From Pseudorasbora parva (taxonomy: Eukaryota; Chordata; Actinopteri; Cypriniformes; Gobionidae): 64,000 nucleotides of DNA. The position numbers and the translations under genes were made by a program. This document shows positions 37,138 to 52,670 of this stretch, in pieces. Each line of letters opens with the position of its first letter. Position 1 is the stretch's first letter. Location: positions 4,055,870-4,119,869 of the forward strand of contig NC_090187.1 of NCBI RefSeq assembly GCF_024679245.1. The letters are read 5' to 3'. Below the pieces are notes generated by a model, which was not told the origin of the DNA, did no database searches, and saw nothing but the letters and a program-made list of their open reading frames with translations.

Positions 37138-37887
37138 TTAAAGGTGCACTATGTATTATTTTTGCAGTAAAATATCCAAAAAGCCCTAGGCCAGTGTTAT
37201 ATATTTTGTTCAGTTGAGTACCTACAATGTTCCAGATGTTTCCAACAATTTGTAAATTGTGAGAAAATTGCTGTTTTAACTAAGGACCAGGACGTTTCAG
37301 CATAGCGTCTGAGGAAGTTGTCTGTCAATTGCATCATATCTGCGTTACCCTCAGTTTCAGGTTTTATTTGGCTGAAGCGCTTGCCTCTTAGCAGTGTGAA
37401 AAAGTGAACATCGGAACAACAAAAAGTGAACATTTAAAAGTGAACATCGGTCAGAGTACGAATAGACTAACGTCATAACATCATTTTAATCACACTTAAA
37501 TGCATCTAATATGATAAACAGAGCTGCTTTACCTCATAATCATGGCCGAAAGAGCGGAAATAGTGCGTGCACCCGGAGACTATGTCCCGTCATAATAAAA
37601 GTCCCGGTGTTCGCGAACCGGTTATTTGTGTAAGAATCGCACCAGCAGCCATGGTCAGCTCCACAACACTCTGTCCTGCTCTGCTTCACACTACAGTAAC
37701 GTTAATAACCGCATTCATGAACATGATTTCTGCCTGAGTCCTATTTTCCACCGGCTGTGAGGTGAAGACCACATGTCCCTAGATACTGCACTCAGAGATA
37801 GCTTGAAGATGTTTGCGTCATCAAACTACGCATTTGTTTTGAATAAGCAACCTCTAGTGGACGGAAAGTTGCATAGTGCACCTTTAA
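37138..37887. mobile_element. TTAAAGGTGCACTATG-ended DNA element (750 bp)
   Basis: The left end TTAAAGGTGCACTATG and right end CATAGTGCACCTTTAA are perfect 16-base inverted repeats. A small local duplication of AAAGTGAACATCGG-like sequence lies at 37398-37449. No transposase frame is present. The TTAA at each edge may be the target or part of the repeat. The perfect ends suggest a fairly recent copy. Confidence 0.82.
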
Positions 37888-38927
37888 CTGGTTTAAGTTG
37901 GTCTCCCAGTCTGGTCAAACTGAAAAATGTTTGTTGTTCAAAATTGACACAGTGATCTATTTTTTTTTTTTACTTATTTATTTTTTTTTTAAATAAGCAC
38001 ACAGTCATTAAAACCTCTGCTCTGGCATTGAGATGAACATATTACACTGTGAGAACAGAATAAAAGAGACTCTCACATACACACATACTCGATTTTTTCT
38101 TTCTCTGACTCAACTAGCTGTCCCTCTCTTTAAAAGACATAAAAACCCTTCGCAAGGCCAAGGTGGCTTTTACAATGAGTTGCAGCGGGTAGACAGCTTA
38201 ATTTTACACTTCTGTCCCTGTACGGCAGGCTCTTGTTGGCTCAGGGTAAGCTGTGTTAATTGGAGGCTGAGCGGTGTGGTTATGGCACCTCCTGTCAGAC
38301 TGGCAAGGGCTGGTTGGGTCACTAGCAAAAGTGGGGACAGGTCGGCTGAAGTTGTGACATTTTAATTACCAGAGAAAGGCTAGTCCAATGGTGTCAGGTG
38401 TGAAAGAGAGAATCGTGTAGGAGTACAATGCTGAAGAAAACTTTCCCAACATTGGACATAAAATCACATTTAAAAAGGCATTCGGAAAAAAAAAAAATCG
38501 GAGTTGTATTTACAGCCCGTAAAAGGACTGTGATACAGTTCTATAATGCCAACCTAAAGGTCATGCTGACATATCACAGTGAGCTCAAATGGTGAAAAGT
38601 TTTTAATCAATCTTGAATTCAGCAAACTGTAAAATAAGCTCACCATTTCAAAGTGGTCAGGGCCATAGAGGATACCACATGTGCTTCTGAAATGTGGTGC
38701 TCGTGTGGATGAGGCACTTTTGACTATGCCGGGTGCAGCTCTCATTTTCCCTAATAATTGTCTGTTGGCCTCTAAAATATCCATCCAATACAAGAAGCAA
38801 AAGTCCCAATAACAAAAAGAAAAAAAAAAAACACATTCAACATCTTTTGTGGTTTAAAGTATGCCTTATTTTAGTTTGATGGACCACAGAAGGAAAGTTC
38901 AAGGTCACGCTCGCTCATATAATGGCA
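37888..38927. other. Non-coding stretch, no gene recognised
   Basis: T/A-rich runs lie at 37960-37992 and A runs near 38486-38497 and 38821-38831. The frames at 38033-38365 (plus) and 38554-38793 (minus) have no recognised domain. Confidence 0.45.
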
Positions 38928-38935
38928 GTGCATAG

Positions 38936-39627
38936 AAGTGATGTTAGGTTCTTTAACGAATCATTATTTTGAGCCGGTTCTCAGCAAGTAACGGTCAAGC
39001 CAGTTCACAATAGAACTGAATCGAACTTTACATGTTGATGATGCAAGACACAAAGCCGAAGTAGCACGTCCGACTGAAAAAGAATCGTGAGGCGAAGAAT
39101 TGAGGCGGTTCACAAATCTGTCGAAGTTTGCAGAGGATTACCGATGCAAGTCTGAGGCACATATACTACTGCAAATATGCTTATGATGACTACTGTTATT
39201 AAATTACATTTTATTAAAACCATAAATTTTACTGTAATTTATTATGCATGCAGATTATTGTAAAGCAAACTGCATACGTTAATAAGACTGGTTTATTCTT
39301 TCTATATAGCTACTTTAGACATGTAACATCCGCGTTTGTTGATCAGTACCTGTAGTGTACTGTAGTTGCAAAATTTTCAGTTGAATCCGACGTGAAGGAT
39401 AACATTAATTAACTAAACAAACACCATTAAGTGAATGAAAGGTAATAATCAGAAAATGCACTCACGCAAATCTACTTGATTGTTTCAATATTCATTTATA
39501 CAAATGATTACTTCATTTGAATGTTCCCTTTATATAACATGACACAGAGAAATGTATTACCGGGGCATTGAGCCGAACTGTCCGAGAACAACCGGTTTGT
39601 GGAAATGAATCGGACTTTGCATCACTA
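38936..39627. mobile_element. hAT-like non-autonomous transposon (692 bp) with 8-bp target duplication
   Basis: The left end AAGTGATG is the inverted partner of the right end CATCACTA (reverse complement TAGTGATG). GTGCATAG flanks both sides exactly (38928-38935 and 39628-39635). Subterminal GAATCA/GAGCCGGTTCT and TTCGGCTCAATG-like motifs are partly inverted. There is no coding capacity. Confidence 0.82.
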
Positions 39628-39743
39628 GTGCATAGCTATGAGAGTCCAGCTATATATATTTTTAAATAGTATCACATAATGATCCCAGGCGGAACATGCC
39701 ATATAATACAAATGATCTGCAAGTATATATACAGATATATATC

Positions 39744-40609
39744 TGTAACAATCTGCTCTGAGACAGAAGGTAAGAGATCCAAATGCATTTTTTATTAAAT
39801 GAAAGGGTAATCCACAAATGTAGTCCAAAAACAGGCCATAACAGGTAATCAGTCCAATAAAGCAAACAAACCAGAAGGGACAGGCAAATGAGTAATCCAC
39901 GAGAAGGCAAGAAATACAAGGCCAAGCAACATGAAACCAGGCAAACCAGAAGTGCAGTTGTAACACTAAACAAGGCTGCGTCCGAAACCTGGAAAATGCT
40001 GCCTTCGGAGGACACATTTGAAGGCAGGAAGGCATTAAGCTGCGTCCGAATCTAATGTTAGCTTCACTTCCTATCTCCTGAGATACCTTCATCTGATCGA
40101 TTTTTGAAGGCAGCGTACATGTGCCTTTGACTCGCTGCCTTTGACGTCCAGAAGTTGCGTTTACGGGTCAGTTTGTGTGTAATGTACGATTTTTACCAAC
40201 ATATTACACTTCTGATGTCATTTCTAGCAAGAAATCACTACTGTAGTATTTAAATGTGTTTAGCTCTCACCAAAGCTCTCTCTATTTTGCTGTAGATCAA
40301 CTGTTACACTGCCTTAGAAGTCTGTCCAAAATTAGTTTCATTAAATGCTTTCATGCACAAACCGCTGCCTTACAAGTCATTGTCTGATGAGGCAGCAGCC
40401 TGGGTTCTTGGACGAAACCAATGAATGACAGAGAAAACCAGGCTTAAATAGGGTGAAGAAAACAGGATAATGAGACACAGGTGTAAACAGTGAGTGCAAA
40501 TGTGTCCGGGCAAAGGATTATGGGTAATGTAGTTTATGATAGAGTGACAGTCCGGGGGGGAGTGCCCTCTCATGGTTATCATGGGCACTCACACTGGTGA
40601 ATCGTGACA
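39744..40609 (-). mobile_element. Solo LTR of a Gypsy-like retrotransposon, split by a MITE
   Basis: On the minus strand it begins TGTCACGATTC and ends GATTGTTACA (5'-TG...CA-3'). It includes a TATA-like CCTATTTAAGCC (complement of 40442-40453) and an AATAAA signal in TTTAATAAAAAATGC (complement near 39785-39799), in the order U3-R-U5. The flanks ATATC and ATATT match at 4 of 5 positions, consistent with a decayed 5-bp duplication. No internal gag-pol is adjacent, so this is a solo LTR. It is interrupted at about 39974-40405. The Gypsy assignment is inference. Confidence 0.65.
39974..40405. mobile_element. Probable MITE inserted in the solo LTR
   Basis: It begins GGCTGCGTCCGAAACC, with a second GCTGCGTCCGAA at 40040-40051 and several GCTGCCTT/AAGGCAG blocks. 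Sequence on both sides reads as one LTR when it is removed. The right edge near GAGGCAGCAGCC is approximate and no target duplication is resolved. Confidence 0.5.
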
Positions 40610-40614
40610 ATATT

Positions 40615-42442
40615 AGGGTTTGGTGAAAAATAAATACAAATGTAATGACCTTGGATGTTGGTCTTCTGTGCACTGCTGCATGACAGGAGGCAAGTACTGA
40701 TTTTGACGAGTTAGTTGCTGAGGTTCTAGGTCAACATATATTGTTGATCCTGGGACAACATTCATGTCTGAAATTTGTATCATAACCATAACCTTAACCC
40801 TAAACCTAACCCTATCCATAAATAATCCCTAAAATCAGAGGGAAATAATAGGTGAACAAAACGGATGTAGAAGCCTGGTTGTAATTCTAAATTTGACATA
40901 AACTATAAACTGTAAAAAAAAAAAAAAAAAATTAAATCTGATTGGTTGAGTGGATGCTGTTCCAGAATCAACAATGTTGATCAAGGAGCATGTTGTACTT
41001 GGTGAAATCAGTTTCTGCATGACATGCATGTTTGCAAGACAGAAAAAAACACACAAAAAAACAAGAAGTGAGAAATAAAGATAACAGACATTTTGGAATT
41101 TAAGGCACGGCACATGTTTCATGGGATAATTATATGATACTTTTTTTTTTTTTTTTTTTTTTAAAGCTTGATGCTGGTTGCTTTTCACTCCCACATACAT
41201 TTTAAGAATTTCATTAACACTTATTAATAAATAATATAAGTTAAGGCTATTAAATAGCAGCCCCAAACTAGTCTCTGTTATTTCAATAAAGTTAGCAAGT
41301 TGGTATGAGCCACCTCAGAAAATTACAAAGTTGCATTTTCAGTTAACGTAAAAAAATAAATAAAAAAAAACTACAGTTACCAAGATAAATGCACAAAACT
41401 AACCCAAACTGTTAAAAAAAAAATAATAAAAAAGAAAAAATGGATCCTGACAATGGACAGATCGGTGATCATATCATCACACCTGCATGCAAATCTATCC
41501 CACCTAACACATGACATACCAGTTATAAAAGTAAGTAAATATTTGAGACAAGAGGTAATACATTTTGGTGCTACTCAATTTTCACAAACGCTGCTGACTT
41601 GAGCATATTGCAATATTCCTTTATCAATAGATTATATTCAGCATGAAACACTGTTCACAACCCAATTCATAGTGAGAAATTTAAAATGTAAAACTGGATT
41701 TTATACTGGAATAGAGCTTCTTATATTTTTATTCCTTTTAAATTATGTGCATCGATAAATCATGGACAATAAGACTAGGAACATGCATTAATAAAGCTAA
41801 AAGGGTCAGAATTGATTTCATGTTGGCTTTAAAATGTAACAGTTGAAAGAATATCCAGAGTTGTTCCATTTACTCATCCAGAAGGCACAGAAGGATCACA
41901 TATGTGTGGTGATGTTAAACAAACCTTGAAGGCAAATCTGGAGGTATGTAACTCAGAGGAGTAACCAGAGTTCGCTGTCCCCTTCTCTTAAATCACTGTG
42001 ACAGTGTGGTCACAGGTATAGTCCTTACATCCTCAGGCTAACTCACATTCACACCCAGGCCTGACTCACTCTGGTCAACTGTCAGGGGACTGTAGATGGA
42101 GAATTGTGTGCCAGGGGACAGGCGGGGCTGAGATGGTGTGAGCACGGCTGCAGGGATGTGCTGTTAAAAAGGTCATGCCGTCAGAGCGGCCCCCTTGTCC
42201 TAATGCGACTTCCGCTGACCTTTTAAAATAATGTTAGCCTGAATGCAGAACATTAATACAAGAGCGAATATCACCACCCATCTTATTTTACTTTCACGGG
42301 GGCGCGATACGCCGTGTTGCACAAAAAAGAGTCAGCACTGGGTAGTAATTGTAGTCTGGATTATGCAATCAGATTTAAAAAATGAAGCGTTTGTAATTGC
42401 ATTATATTACATTTAAAAATTATTTAATCAGATTAGGTACAT
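40615..42442. other. AT-rich non-coding stretch, no gene recognised
   Basis: It contains CCTAAACCTAACCC-like sequence at 40798-40814 (telomere-like only by chance) and poly-A/poly-T runs at 40914-40931 and 41142-41162. The 143-codon minus-strand frame at 40835-41266 is open because of these runs and shows no domain. Confidence 0.45.
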
Positions 42443-42640
42443 TGGTAACGCTTTTAATTTGATAGTCCACTTTAGATTAGTATAGGTAGATACTATTAGT
42501 AGACAGTTATTTTGACTACTACTGACTATAAGTAACTTTGCAAGTACAGGCCAATTTATACTAACCTTAAACCTAACCAAACCGACTACTAATACTCTAA
42601 TGACTTCACATGAAGATGCAAAATAGAACATCCAAATTGG
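42443..42640. mobile_element. Fragment of a GGTAACACTTTA-type repeat
   Basis: It begins TTGGTAACGCTTTTAATTTG and contains GTCCACTTTAGA, GACTATAAGTAACTTTGCAA and CTAACCTTAAACCTAACC blocks. Related starts occur at 46328 and 52671. It is a dispersed family recognised by its TGGTAACACTTTA-like end. Class not assigned. Confidence 0.55.
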
Positions 42641-42848
42641 ACAATCTTAAATGATGTGCAGCCATTATTTTTTGTTAGTGCTCACATGACTGCTAAACAT
42701 TGCTGATGTAAAGCTGTTAAATGCTATGTCTTAATCATATCCATTGACATTCAATAATTATTTAATCTCAAAGTCTGGGAAACCAATTTTTTAATTGTGC
42801 ACTTTTAAAACATAAAGGTTAGGGTTTCCACAGCGATGGCATAGAATA

Positions 42849-42882
<34 letters not shown>

Positions 42883-43974
42883 TTCTCAAACGAACCTTTC
42901 AGTTGCTAGTTCTTAAAAAATGACTTTTTTCACAATAATGAACATTGGAACATTTAATTTTAAGATTGTGTGGGGTTACTGCGTGTACTTACTATAGTAT
43001 GTATGATACAATCTTTAACTCTATAATAAGTGCACATGCAGTTAATTCATATAATTTAGTAACTATGTCACCTTGAAATAAAGTGTATGGTGTGTGGAAC
43101 GAAACTCCACAATAATGGAGATTTCCAGAATCTGCATAGATAAAGGTAGGCAAGCCAAGTGCTTGGAAGGGATTTTAATACTCATGTAATGTGGTTTGAA
43201 CCCAAGCCTTCACTGTTATAATGAAGTACGAGAGCCCTCCGGAGAGGAAATCTGATGGTGTATTGTTTCATCTGTCTTCCACCAAGCAACTCACCTAATT
43301 TCGCTTCTTGGCATCCTGGTATTCCCAACACGCTCTTATTAAAGCCCTGCCATTCTGCAAACATGGCTTCCCACTCTAATGGCAGCTCCCCACGCTTCCC
43401 CCGCACTCTTCAAATCAGCGTCGATGCCGTGGGGGTCACGGGCAGGGACTGCTGGTAATGAGATTGGAGCAGTGCAGCCGTTCTTTGTTGCGCAGGTTTT
43501 TCACTGTTGTTCAGACTTTAATTATCGCTAGTTGCGTCTGAGGGAGGCGGCTGCTGCACCCCTGCGGTCCGTAGAAGTATGCGGAAAAGCCTCCGTCTGA
43601 GCAATGTAGAAACAGATCTCCGCAAAACCCAGAATGCCTTCACTACCGCACTATAGTTCGTCAGAAACCGAACGAGTACATTTATGACCAGTGCCGGCCC
43701 TCCCTTTACGCAAAGTATGCAACTTTGCAGTTCTCACTCTGAAACATGATTTAATGACTACTATTTCCATTTTGGTTTTGACTGTGGCTTCCAAGTTCAA
43801 CGACTATAAAAACATGCCACATTATGTTCCTTTCTTGTAAATCCGTGCTCTGTCACCTTTCCAACATAACATCCAAATCAGTCAAATCATGTAACACGAC
43901 TGTCGCAATATTCAGTCTCAGGCTGGACGTGTTTGATAAAAAAGAAGAGTTAAAAGCATATTGAGCTGCGAAAG
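42641..43974. other. Non-coding stretch, no gene recognised
   Basis: A poly-T of about 30 lies at 42851-42880. CAGTGCCGGCCCTCC at 43690 looks like a hAT left end, but no partner end is found. 43390-43600 is GC-richer and repeat-free. Open frames here have no domain. Confidence 0.45.
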
Positions 43975-44880
43975 AGCAACCTGGTCTCACAAAATTCCGT
44001 AAAATTAACATGGACACTTAACTCAAAATCTGTGGTGGTTTCACTGAATCGCTAAAAATTCAGTGATGCCTATGAAAATCAATGACAGGCAGCATTCGTG
44101 GTCCACTCACAGATTCCCTGTTTCAACACCTTTTTGATTCAGTCAGCATCATTTTATTACCTTTTTTTATTATTATTATTCAGAAACATTTTGAACGCTT
44201 AAATCAAACCCTTCCTTAAACCTACCAATTTGTGCATTATATAAAATAAAATAAAAATAGGATATAACAGCCAGATACGACTGCATGCACAATTTATTCA
44301 GAAAGTACAAATATCCCAATTGTTCTGAGGCCAAGCGATTGGTTTGTGTAACGTCGAGTAACGTCGAGTCCATCCGCCAAAGATTAATACATTTCAAATA
44401 TTTCCGCCGGAAGAAATGTCACGTCAGCATTGGCTGTCGTATGTCTTGTGACCAATTGCGTCATTACGTCAGCTTTGATCGGAAAATGCCATTGGCTCTC
44501 GTGTGTCTCGTGACCGAACCCGTCACGCTAAAGAGTCGTGTGTTTCATTTGATTGAGAAATATGAACGAGTGTGTTCTGTTTTACAAAAGGGCGCGATCA
44601 TCATTTCAATGACTAAAACATTGAGATCAGCTCTGTTCTTCACATGAAGATATCGTATGACTTCAGAAGACTTGGAATGCAACATGAGTTAATACTTTTA
44701 TACTGTTTTTAATCAATTTTTGCAAAAAGAAACCCATGACTCTATATTGCTTTGCCTGTTACGTGTTTTATATAGTTGAGAGTGGGTAGGTTTAAGGTAG
44801 GAGTGGAGTTAGTTGCTCCAAAACATAAAACTAGGCTATACATATTCATAAAATCATGTCTCCTTTTCAAATGCAAAGAA
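43975..44880. mobile_element. Dispersed repeat, copy A of a family also at 59.1-60.5 kb
   Basis: Long similarity to 59320-60350: both contain CAGATACGACTGC, CACAATTTATTCA, ATTGCGTCATTACGTCAGCT, GACTTCAGAAGA, GTGGGTAGGTTTA, GTTAGTTGCTCC and ATTCATAAAATCATGTCT in the same order. The start near GGTCTCACAAAATTCCG is tentative. A 120-codon plus-strand frame inside (44285-44647) is not conserved in the other copy. Non-coding element of unknown class. Confidence 0.65.
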
Positions 44881-44974
44881 TTAAATATGTGTTGTGCGTG
44901 GACCATGGATGCTACTTATCATTGACTTATATCGGCACCACTTCCTTGGACCCATCATGGAATTTTTGTCAGTT

Positions 44975-45175
44975 CAAAAATGTCAGTCATTCCAAACCCG
45001 TGAAACATTCATTCATCTTCGAAACACAAGTTAAGATATTTTTGATGAAATCCTAGAGCTCTCTGACCTCTCCATAGACATCAATTTAATGACATTAAGG
45101 TCCAGAAAGGAAGTAAAGACAGTCCATGTGACTACAGTGGTTCAACTTAAATATTATGAAGCAACAAGAATGCTC
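44975..45175. mobile_element. Internal fragment of the TTAAAGGGATAGTTCACCC family
   Basis: It contains TTCATCTTCGAAACACAAGT, then TAAGATATTTTTGATGAAAT and CTCCATAGACATCAA, which I recall as the internal part of that very common fish repeat. The ends are missing. Confidence 0.5.
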
Positions 45176-46327
45176 AAAAAAAGTATAAAAAACAAAACAA
45201 AAATGACAAATTCGGATATGGATTTATGGATCTGCGAAAATGACTAAAAAGACTGCATTATGCATTTCTAGGCCAGTATCACCCCGCAAACACATAATAC
45301 ACATGCCTGAACAGCATCATTTTTAAAACCTTTTTCAAAAGCTTTCATTTTCAGGCCCCCAAAACATTGTCATGTAAATGAACAGTCAAAACACATTAAA
45401 AGTTTTCTGTTAACATACCCTAAGTTTAAAAAAGTTTCATAGGTAAGAAATGTGTTAAAGCTAATGCCTAGCTTTGTTGTTGTAACAATCTATGTGAAGC
45501 TAATGAGGAAATGGCGTGGTCTTTCATTGCTTCCCTCACCAACTGCGTTCCAAACGGCTTCATTATGACACAGTGCCCTGGTCCCTCCAAAGAACCCACT
45601 TCAAGGGTCATGCTCTTCAGAGTGAGTAGGGCACAGTGATGCTCACTTCTGATTGGGTTTTGCCCACTGTCATTAACAGGATTTCTGTGGACAGCAGCGG
45701 TTAATAGCACAGCAGAATGCCACAAGGCAAAGACAGTAGATGATGTTCAAAGCACAACTATTTTTTTTGAAGCGGAACTATCGCCTCGAGCGTTGCTCAT
45801 GGCAACAAAAGTTCAAGAGCCTGAAAGAAAATGGGACGGGGAAAAAAGTCCAAAAGATAGAGGTTTCCTGAAGACTAGTCCTGCACAGCAATGGGCATCA
45901 TGGAGCTCTGCTGGTCCCCATCTAGCAGAGCAAAGTATAAAGACAGTGGGAAGCTGAGACTGTTGTCAGACATCTGGGTACTCCCATCAAAACACACTTT
46001 TTTTTCTCCTTTTTTTTCTATATTACTGCATGTTGTTATATTGGCTGTTATATCCACTCACATACTTTTATTTATAAAGTCCTTCATTCATGCTTTCACG
46101 CTGTGTTCAAGAGGAGTGAAATACCTTCACCTGGACGCAGTGTGACAAGTTTCCTGAATCCTACTGTGGAATAATCAGGCAGATTTATTCACTTTCACAC
46201 TTCTCCACTGGCTATTTTTTTTAAATCTTCCTTTAAAAAAAGAAAAGAAAAAATGTATCAGATGTTTGAAGCTTACAAAACAGCGGTAGGGTCAAGAGTA
46301 CAAAGAACAGGTGTAGGTAAAAGCAGT
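45176..46327. other. Non-coding stretch, no gene recognised
   Basis: It contains short A-rich runs. The frames at 45468-45725 and 45875-46145 have no domain. Nothing else is assigned. Confidence 0.45.
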
Positions 46328-46810
46328 GGTAACACTTTAGTATGGAGAACACATATTTAATAGTAACTGGGAATTTTACCTCAATAAACTGGTAATAAAT
46401 AAATGTACTGCTTATTAAGAGTTAGTAAGGTGGTTTGACAGCATTTGAGTTTAGGTCTTGGGTGATTAATGGCTGTAGAATAAGATAAAGCAGCTTATGA
46501 CATTAATATGTGCTTTATAAGTACTAATAAACTGGCAATATCAGCCATATTGTATGATAATAAGCAACTAGTTAATAGTGAGAATAGTGTTTTTTTGTTT
46601 TTTTTTAACCTATCCAGATTTTCACTATCCAAAGCGCTTTACACATTGCCTCACATTCACCCATTTATACACCGACAGTGATGTTTCAATATTTAAATCA
46701 GTATTATCTATTAATATAATATTAGTAGACTGTCTGCTAATCTGCTAATATTCTACTAAACTTAAATTCATTTTCTATTAACCCTACCTCTACTCCTACC
46801 AGTCTAATTA
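46328..46810. mobile_element. GGTAACACTTTA-type repeat fragments
   Basis: It begins GGTAACACTTTAGTATGGAG and contains TTATGACATTAATATGTGCT and TATAAGTACTAATAAACTGG. A related segment at 46695-46805 contains GTAGACTGTCTGCTAATCTG and CTACCTCTACTCCTACCAG. These resemble internal sequence of the same dispersed family as 42443. The fragments may be two insertions. Confidence 0.5.
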
Positions 46811-46818
46811 TACTTATC

Positions 46819-46915
46819 GGGCAGCAGTGGCTCAGTGGTTCATGTAGTTTCTCTAAGAACCGGAAGGTTGGTGGTTCAATCCCCAGTTCCAGTTCCCAGT
46901 GTCGAGGTGGACAGC
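46819..46915 (+). mobile_element. tRNA-derived SINE head
   Basis: TGGCTCAGTGG (46828-46838) matches an RNA polymerase III A box, and GGTTCAATCC (46873-46882) matches a B box about 35 bases on. The tRNA-like head starts at GGCAGCAG. The usual SINE body and tail are not present after 46915, where another repeat begins, so this copy is truncated or fused. It is not a functional tRNA gene: the anticodon arm and 3' stem do not pair properly. Confidence 0.65.
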
Positions 46916-47430
46916 AAACGGCCGGTAGGGACTACATACATTCATCCAGGGTTGCTGACATCACCAGCCCCAATATTTACATAAACCCCTCATCCGAGAA
47001 TATTAAATAAGGTGGGCGAGGCAATTTTTTATTGCTGGGGAGAAGAGGTCATGCAATGCCATAGGTCGTGCAATGCAAACGGAACGCTGTTATTCTCAGT
47101 AGGACTAAAATCTTTGTGTGGCAGGGAGAGCTGCCACAGAAACCGGCCAGGACTGAAGGCAGCCACCACAAAACCCATCACTGCTTAAGGCAGATCCGCA
47201 AAAACCTGCCAGTGCTGGTGGCAGCTGCCAGTTTGGTAAATACGTGCGAACTAAAGGACAACGCTGTTCTTTTTTCACAAAAAAACAATACTGACGTTCT
47301 TTTTTTACACAAACTACAGTATGCGAGAGCCTCTACGGTATGCACAACAGGTCAATATTCATCACTAACCAAACTCATTTCACCTAGCTGCCTCAAGATC
47401 TCTCACTGTTCTACAGTTGCGTTTGATGTA
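46916..47430. mobile_element. Fragment of the family seen at 18986-19500
   Basis: It has CGGCCGGTAGGGACTAC, a CCAGGGTTGCTGACATC segment and a GGTGGGCGAGGC block near 47012. The first two match 19148-19195. Both ends are missing. The 121-codon frame at 47068-47433 falls mostly within it and has no recognisable domain. Confidence 0.5.
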
Positions 47431-48610
47431 TGAAAGCAGCATACAGTGCTATTATGTCCTAATTTTACTTATTTGCGACCTGACCAAGTATTTTAATCCA
47501 CTCATTTGTCTGCAATGGAGCGTGCATCCCGTCACCTGTAGGTAAGCGTAGCGCCTGCTTCGAGATCTCACACTGTTTTACAGCTGCTTAGACCCAGATA
47601 GATGAGGGAGGACAACAGACTTATTTACCACTTAACTTATGTTTTATTCTGGTATTTTTGTATGTAATAAGATATCGCGTCGTGTCATCTAAGAGTTGTG
47701 CCTGCCGCAGTCTTCACAGACTACCGGTAAAGGTTCAGAGAAATTTGCATAGGCCGTTAGCAAACACCCCACAAACACAATGTGTTTTACCACCCATTTA
47801 ATGTCGGTGGATGGTGTGTACTGATGTCTTTATGTTCATTCATGTTAATTTGATGCTTATCAATGAACTAGAAGGAAGAGCACTGCAGTGAACACGGCTC
47901 ATTAAAGAGCCACAAAACGGTATTTGTTTAAATTTCTTAAGAAAAGTTTCATATAAAAAGTAATTTGCTCTGTCTTGTCTGTCAGCTTGTTGTCAGTGTC
48001 TTCTTTTAATGTATTTGCTCTACATAAGAACGTGTGTGTGTGTGGGGTGTGAGAGCAGGGTAGGTCTTTGCGGACGGTCAATAAGAATGACCGAATATCT
48101 TGTTATTTAATATATCTCAGTATAGTATATTGTTTACTGGGGACTGGAGCTGTTTTATGCAAAACGCCATTTTATACAAATTCAAATAATATTGTTTGTG
48201 CAATATTCATTGTGTAGCGGTTACTGCTAAAGTATTTGAAGTCAGTATTTTGAGTTCATTTGATATGCAAGGGATATCATATGAACTCCTGACAGCTTAT
48301 TACAGCTTCTTGACACAAAAGTAAAAAATAAGATGTGCATAGTAGAGTTGACATATTTAATATAATATGGCTTTAAATACAAAGCATCCGCAAGTTTAAA
48401 GATAGACATCAAAGGTACAGTCATGCCACTTATTACACAATATTTCCACACATATATATATAATTAGGTGATAAGAGATATTGATATATAATTCATTACA
48501 GTGTACAAAACAATTGTTGTAAAATGGCAGCAGTGATACCAGATGGCATAATTAAATACATGTACATAATTAAATACATGTAATTTGAGTTTTAAAATTG
48601 TATTATCAAC
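47431..48610. other. Non-coding stretch, no gene recognised
   Basis: AT-rich, with a short (GT)n near 48030-48042 and (TA) runs near 48453. No coding or repeat family is assigned. Confidence 0.45.
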
Positions 48611-48611
48611 A

Positions 48612-49380
48612 GTGATGCTAGTAACTTATTTACTTAGTATCGCGTTACTCTAATCTGACTACTTTCCAGTAATAAGTTATCTTATTTACGCACGACAGAA
48701 TCACTCGCTTCATTCAAAAGACAGGTAAAAGCTAATCTCTTCCACAAGCACTTAATCTTACATAAAAAAAAAAAACTCTTTCTTCCCCTATCTCTCCTTT
48801 CTTCTTCCCTTTTCTGTTTTTTGCTACTCTGAGCGGTATACAAATCTTGGTCTTTAGGGCACTTTTTGTGTTTCGTTGCCTCTTCTTGACAGATCGCTGT
48901 TGAGCGTTGTAAGTCACTTTGGATAAAAGCGTCTGCGAAATGCATAAATGTAAATGTAAATGTAAATGTAATCTAACGCATTACTATTTCTAAACCAGTA
49001 ATCCAATTAAAGTAACTTATCCAAGTCACTGTGAGTTACTATTTTAGTAATTTTTCTTAGTAAAAACTTATATATAAATATATATTTTGGGGTGAAAGTG
49101 TATTTTTTTTCAGGAATTATTTTTTAATTTCAATTTAAAATGTCAGGAGATTCATTGTTGACGTTACTGTTAAAAATGCACTTCTAATAAAGTGTGTTGG
49201 CAAAAACGAAAAACGGTTGTCATTTCTATGTTGAAGCAGCAGGGGTGTTGTCGGCAACTGCTGAATGTAACTAATAAAGTAACTTGTAATATTACTTAGT
49301 TACTTTAAAAAATTTAAGTAATATGTAAAGTAACTAAGTTACTTTTTAAAGGAGTAATTGGTAATCAGATTACTTTTTCA
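48612..49380. mobile_element. DNA element with GTAACTxxxTTACTTTT-type sequence, split by a LINE
   Basis: The left part (48612-48681) contains CTAGTAACTTATTTAC and CGCGTTACTC. The right part contains CTAACGCATTACT, then AAAGTAACTAAGTTAC-like runs and GTAATCAGATTACTTTTTC. Left and right parts are roughly inverted with respect to each other. A LINE tail is inserted between them. Boundaries are approximate and no target duplication is seen. Confidence 0.55.
48682..48972 (+). mobile_element. 5'-truncated L2-clade LINE (C-terminus of ORF2 plus 3' tail)
   Basis: Read on the plus strand, 48690-48760 encodes ESLASFKRQVKANLF, the usual last residues of fish L2-type reverse transcriptases. The 3' end carries GTCACTTTGGATAAAAG and (AAATGT)n repeats. 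An A run of 12 lies between. It is inserted within the 48612-49380 element and is strongly truncated. Confidence 0.7.

Positions 49381-52670
<3,290 letters not shown>

Noticed and set aside
39625..40092. 155- and 117-codon Leu/Cys-rich minus-strand frames resembling membrane proteins
   Set aside because: They fall inside the solo LTR and its inserted MITE, so the hydrophobic look is compositional.
40798..40816. Interstitial telomere-like CCTAAACCTAACCC
   Set aside because: Too short and imperfect (two to three units) to be called telomeric repeat.
40835..41266. 143-codon minus-strand frame
   Set aside because: Open through poly-A/poly-T runs, hydrophobic by composition, no domain or start context.
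43690..43735. hAT left end CAGTGCCGGCCCTCC
   Set aside because: No matching right end or target duplication found within several kilobases.
46819..46895. tRNA gene
   Set aside because: A and B boxes are present but the stems do not pair as in a tRNA and the context is repeat-derived; called a SINE head.
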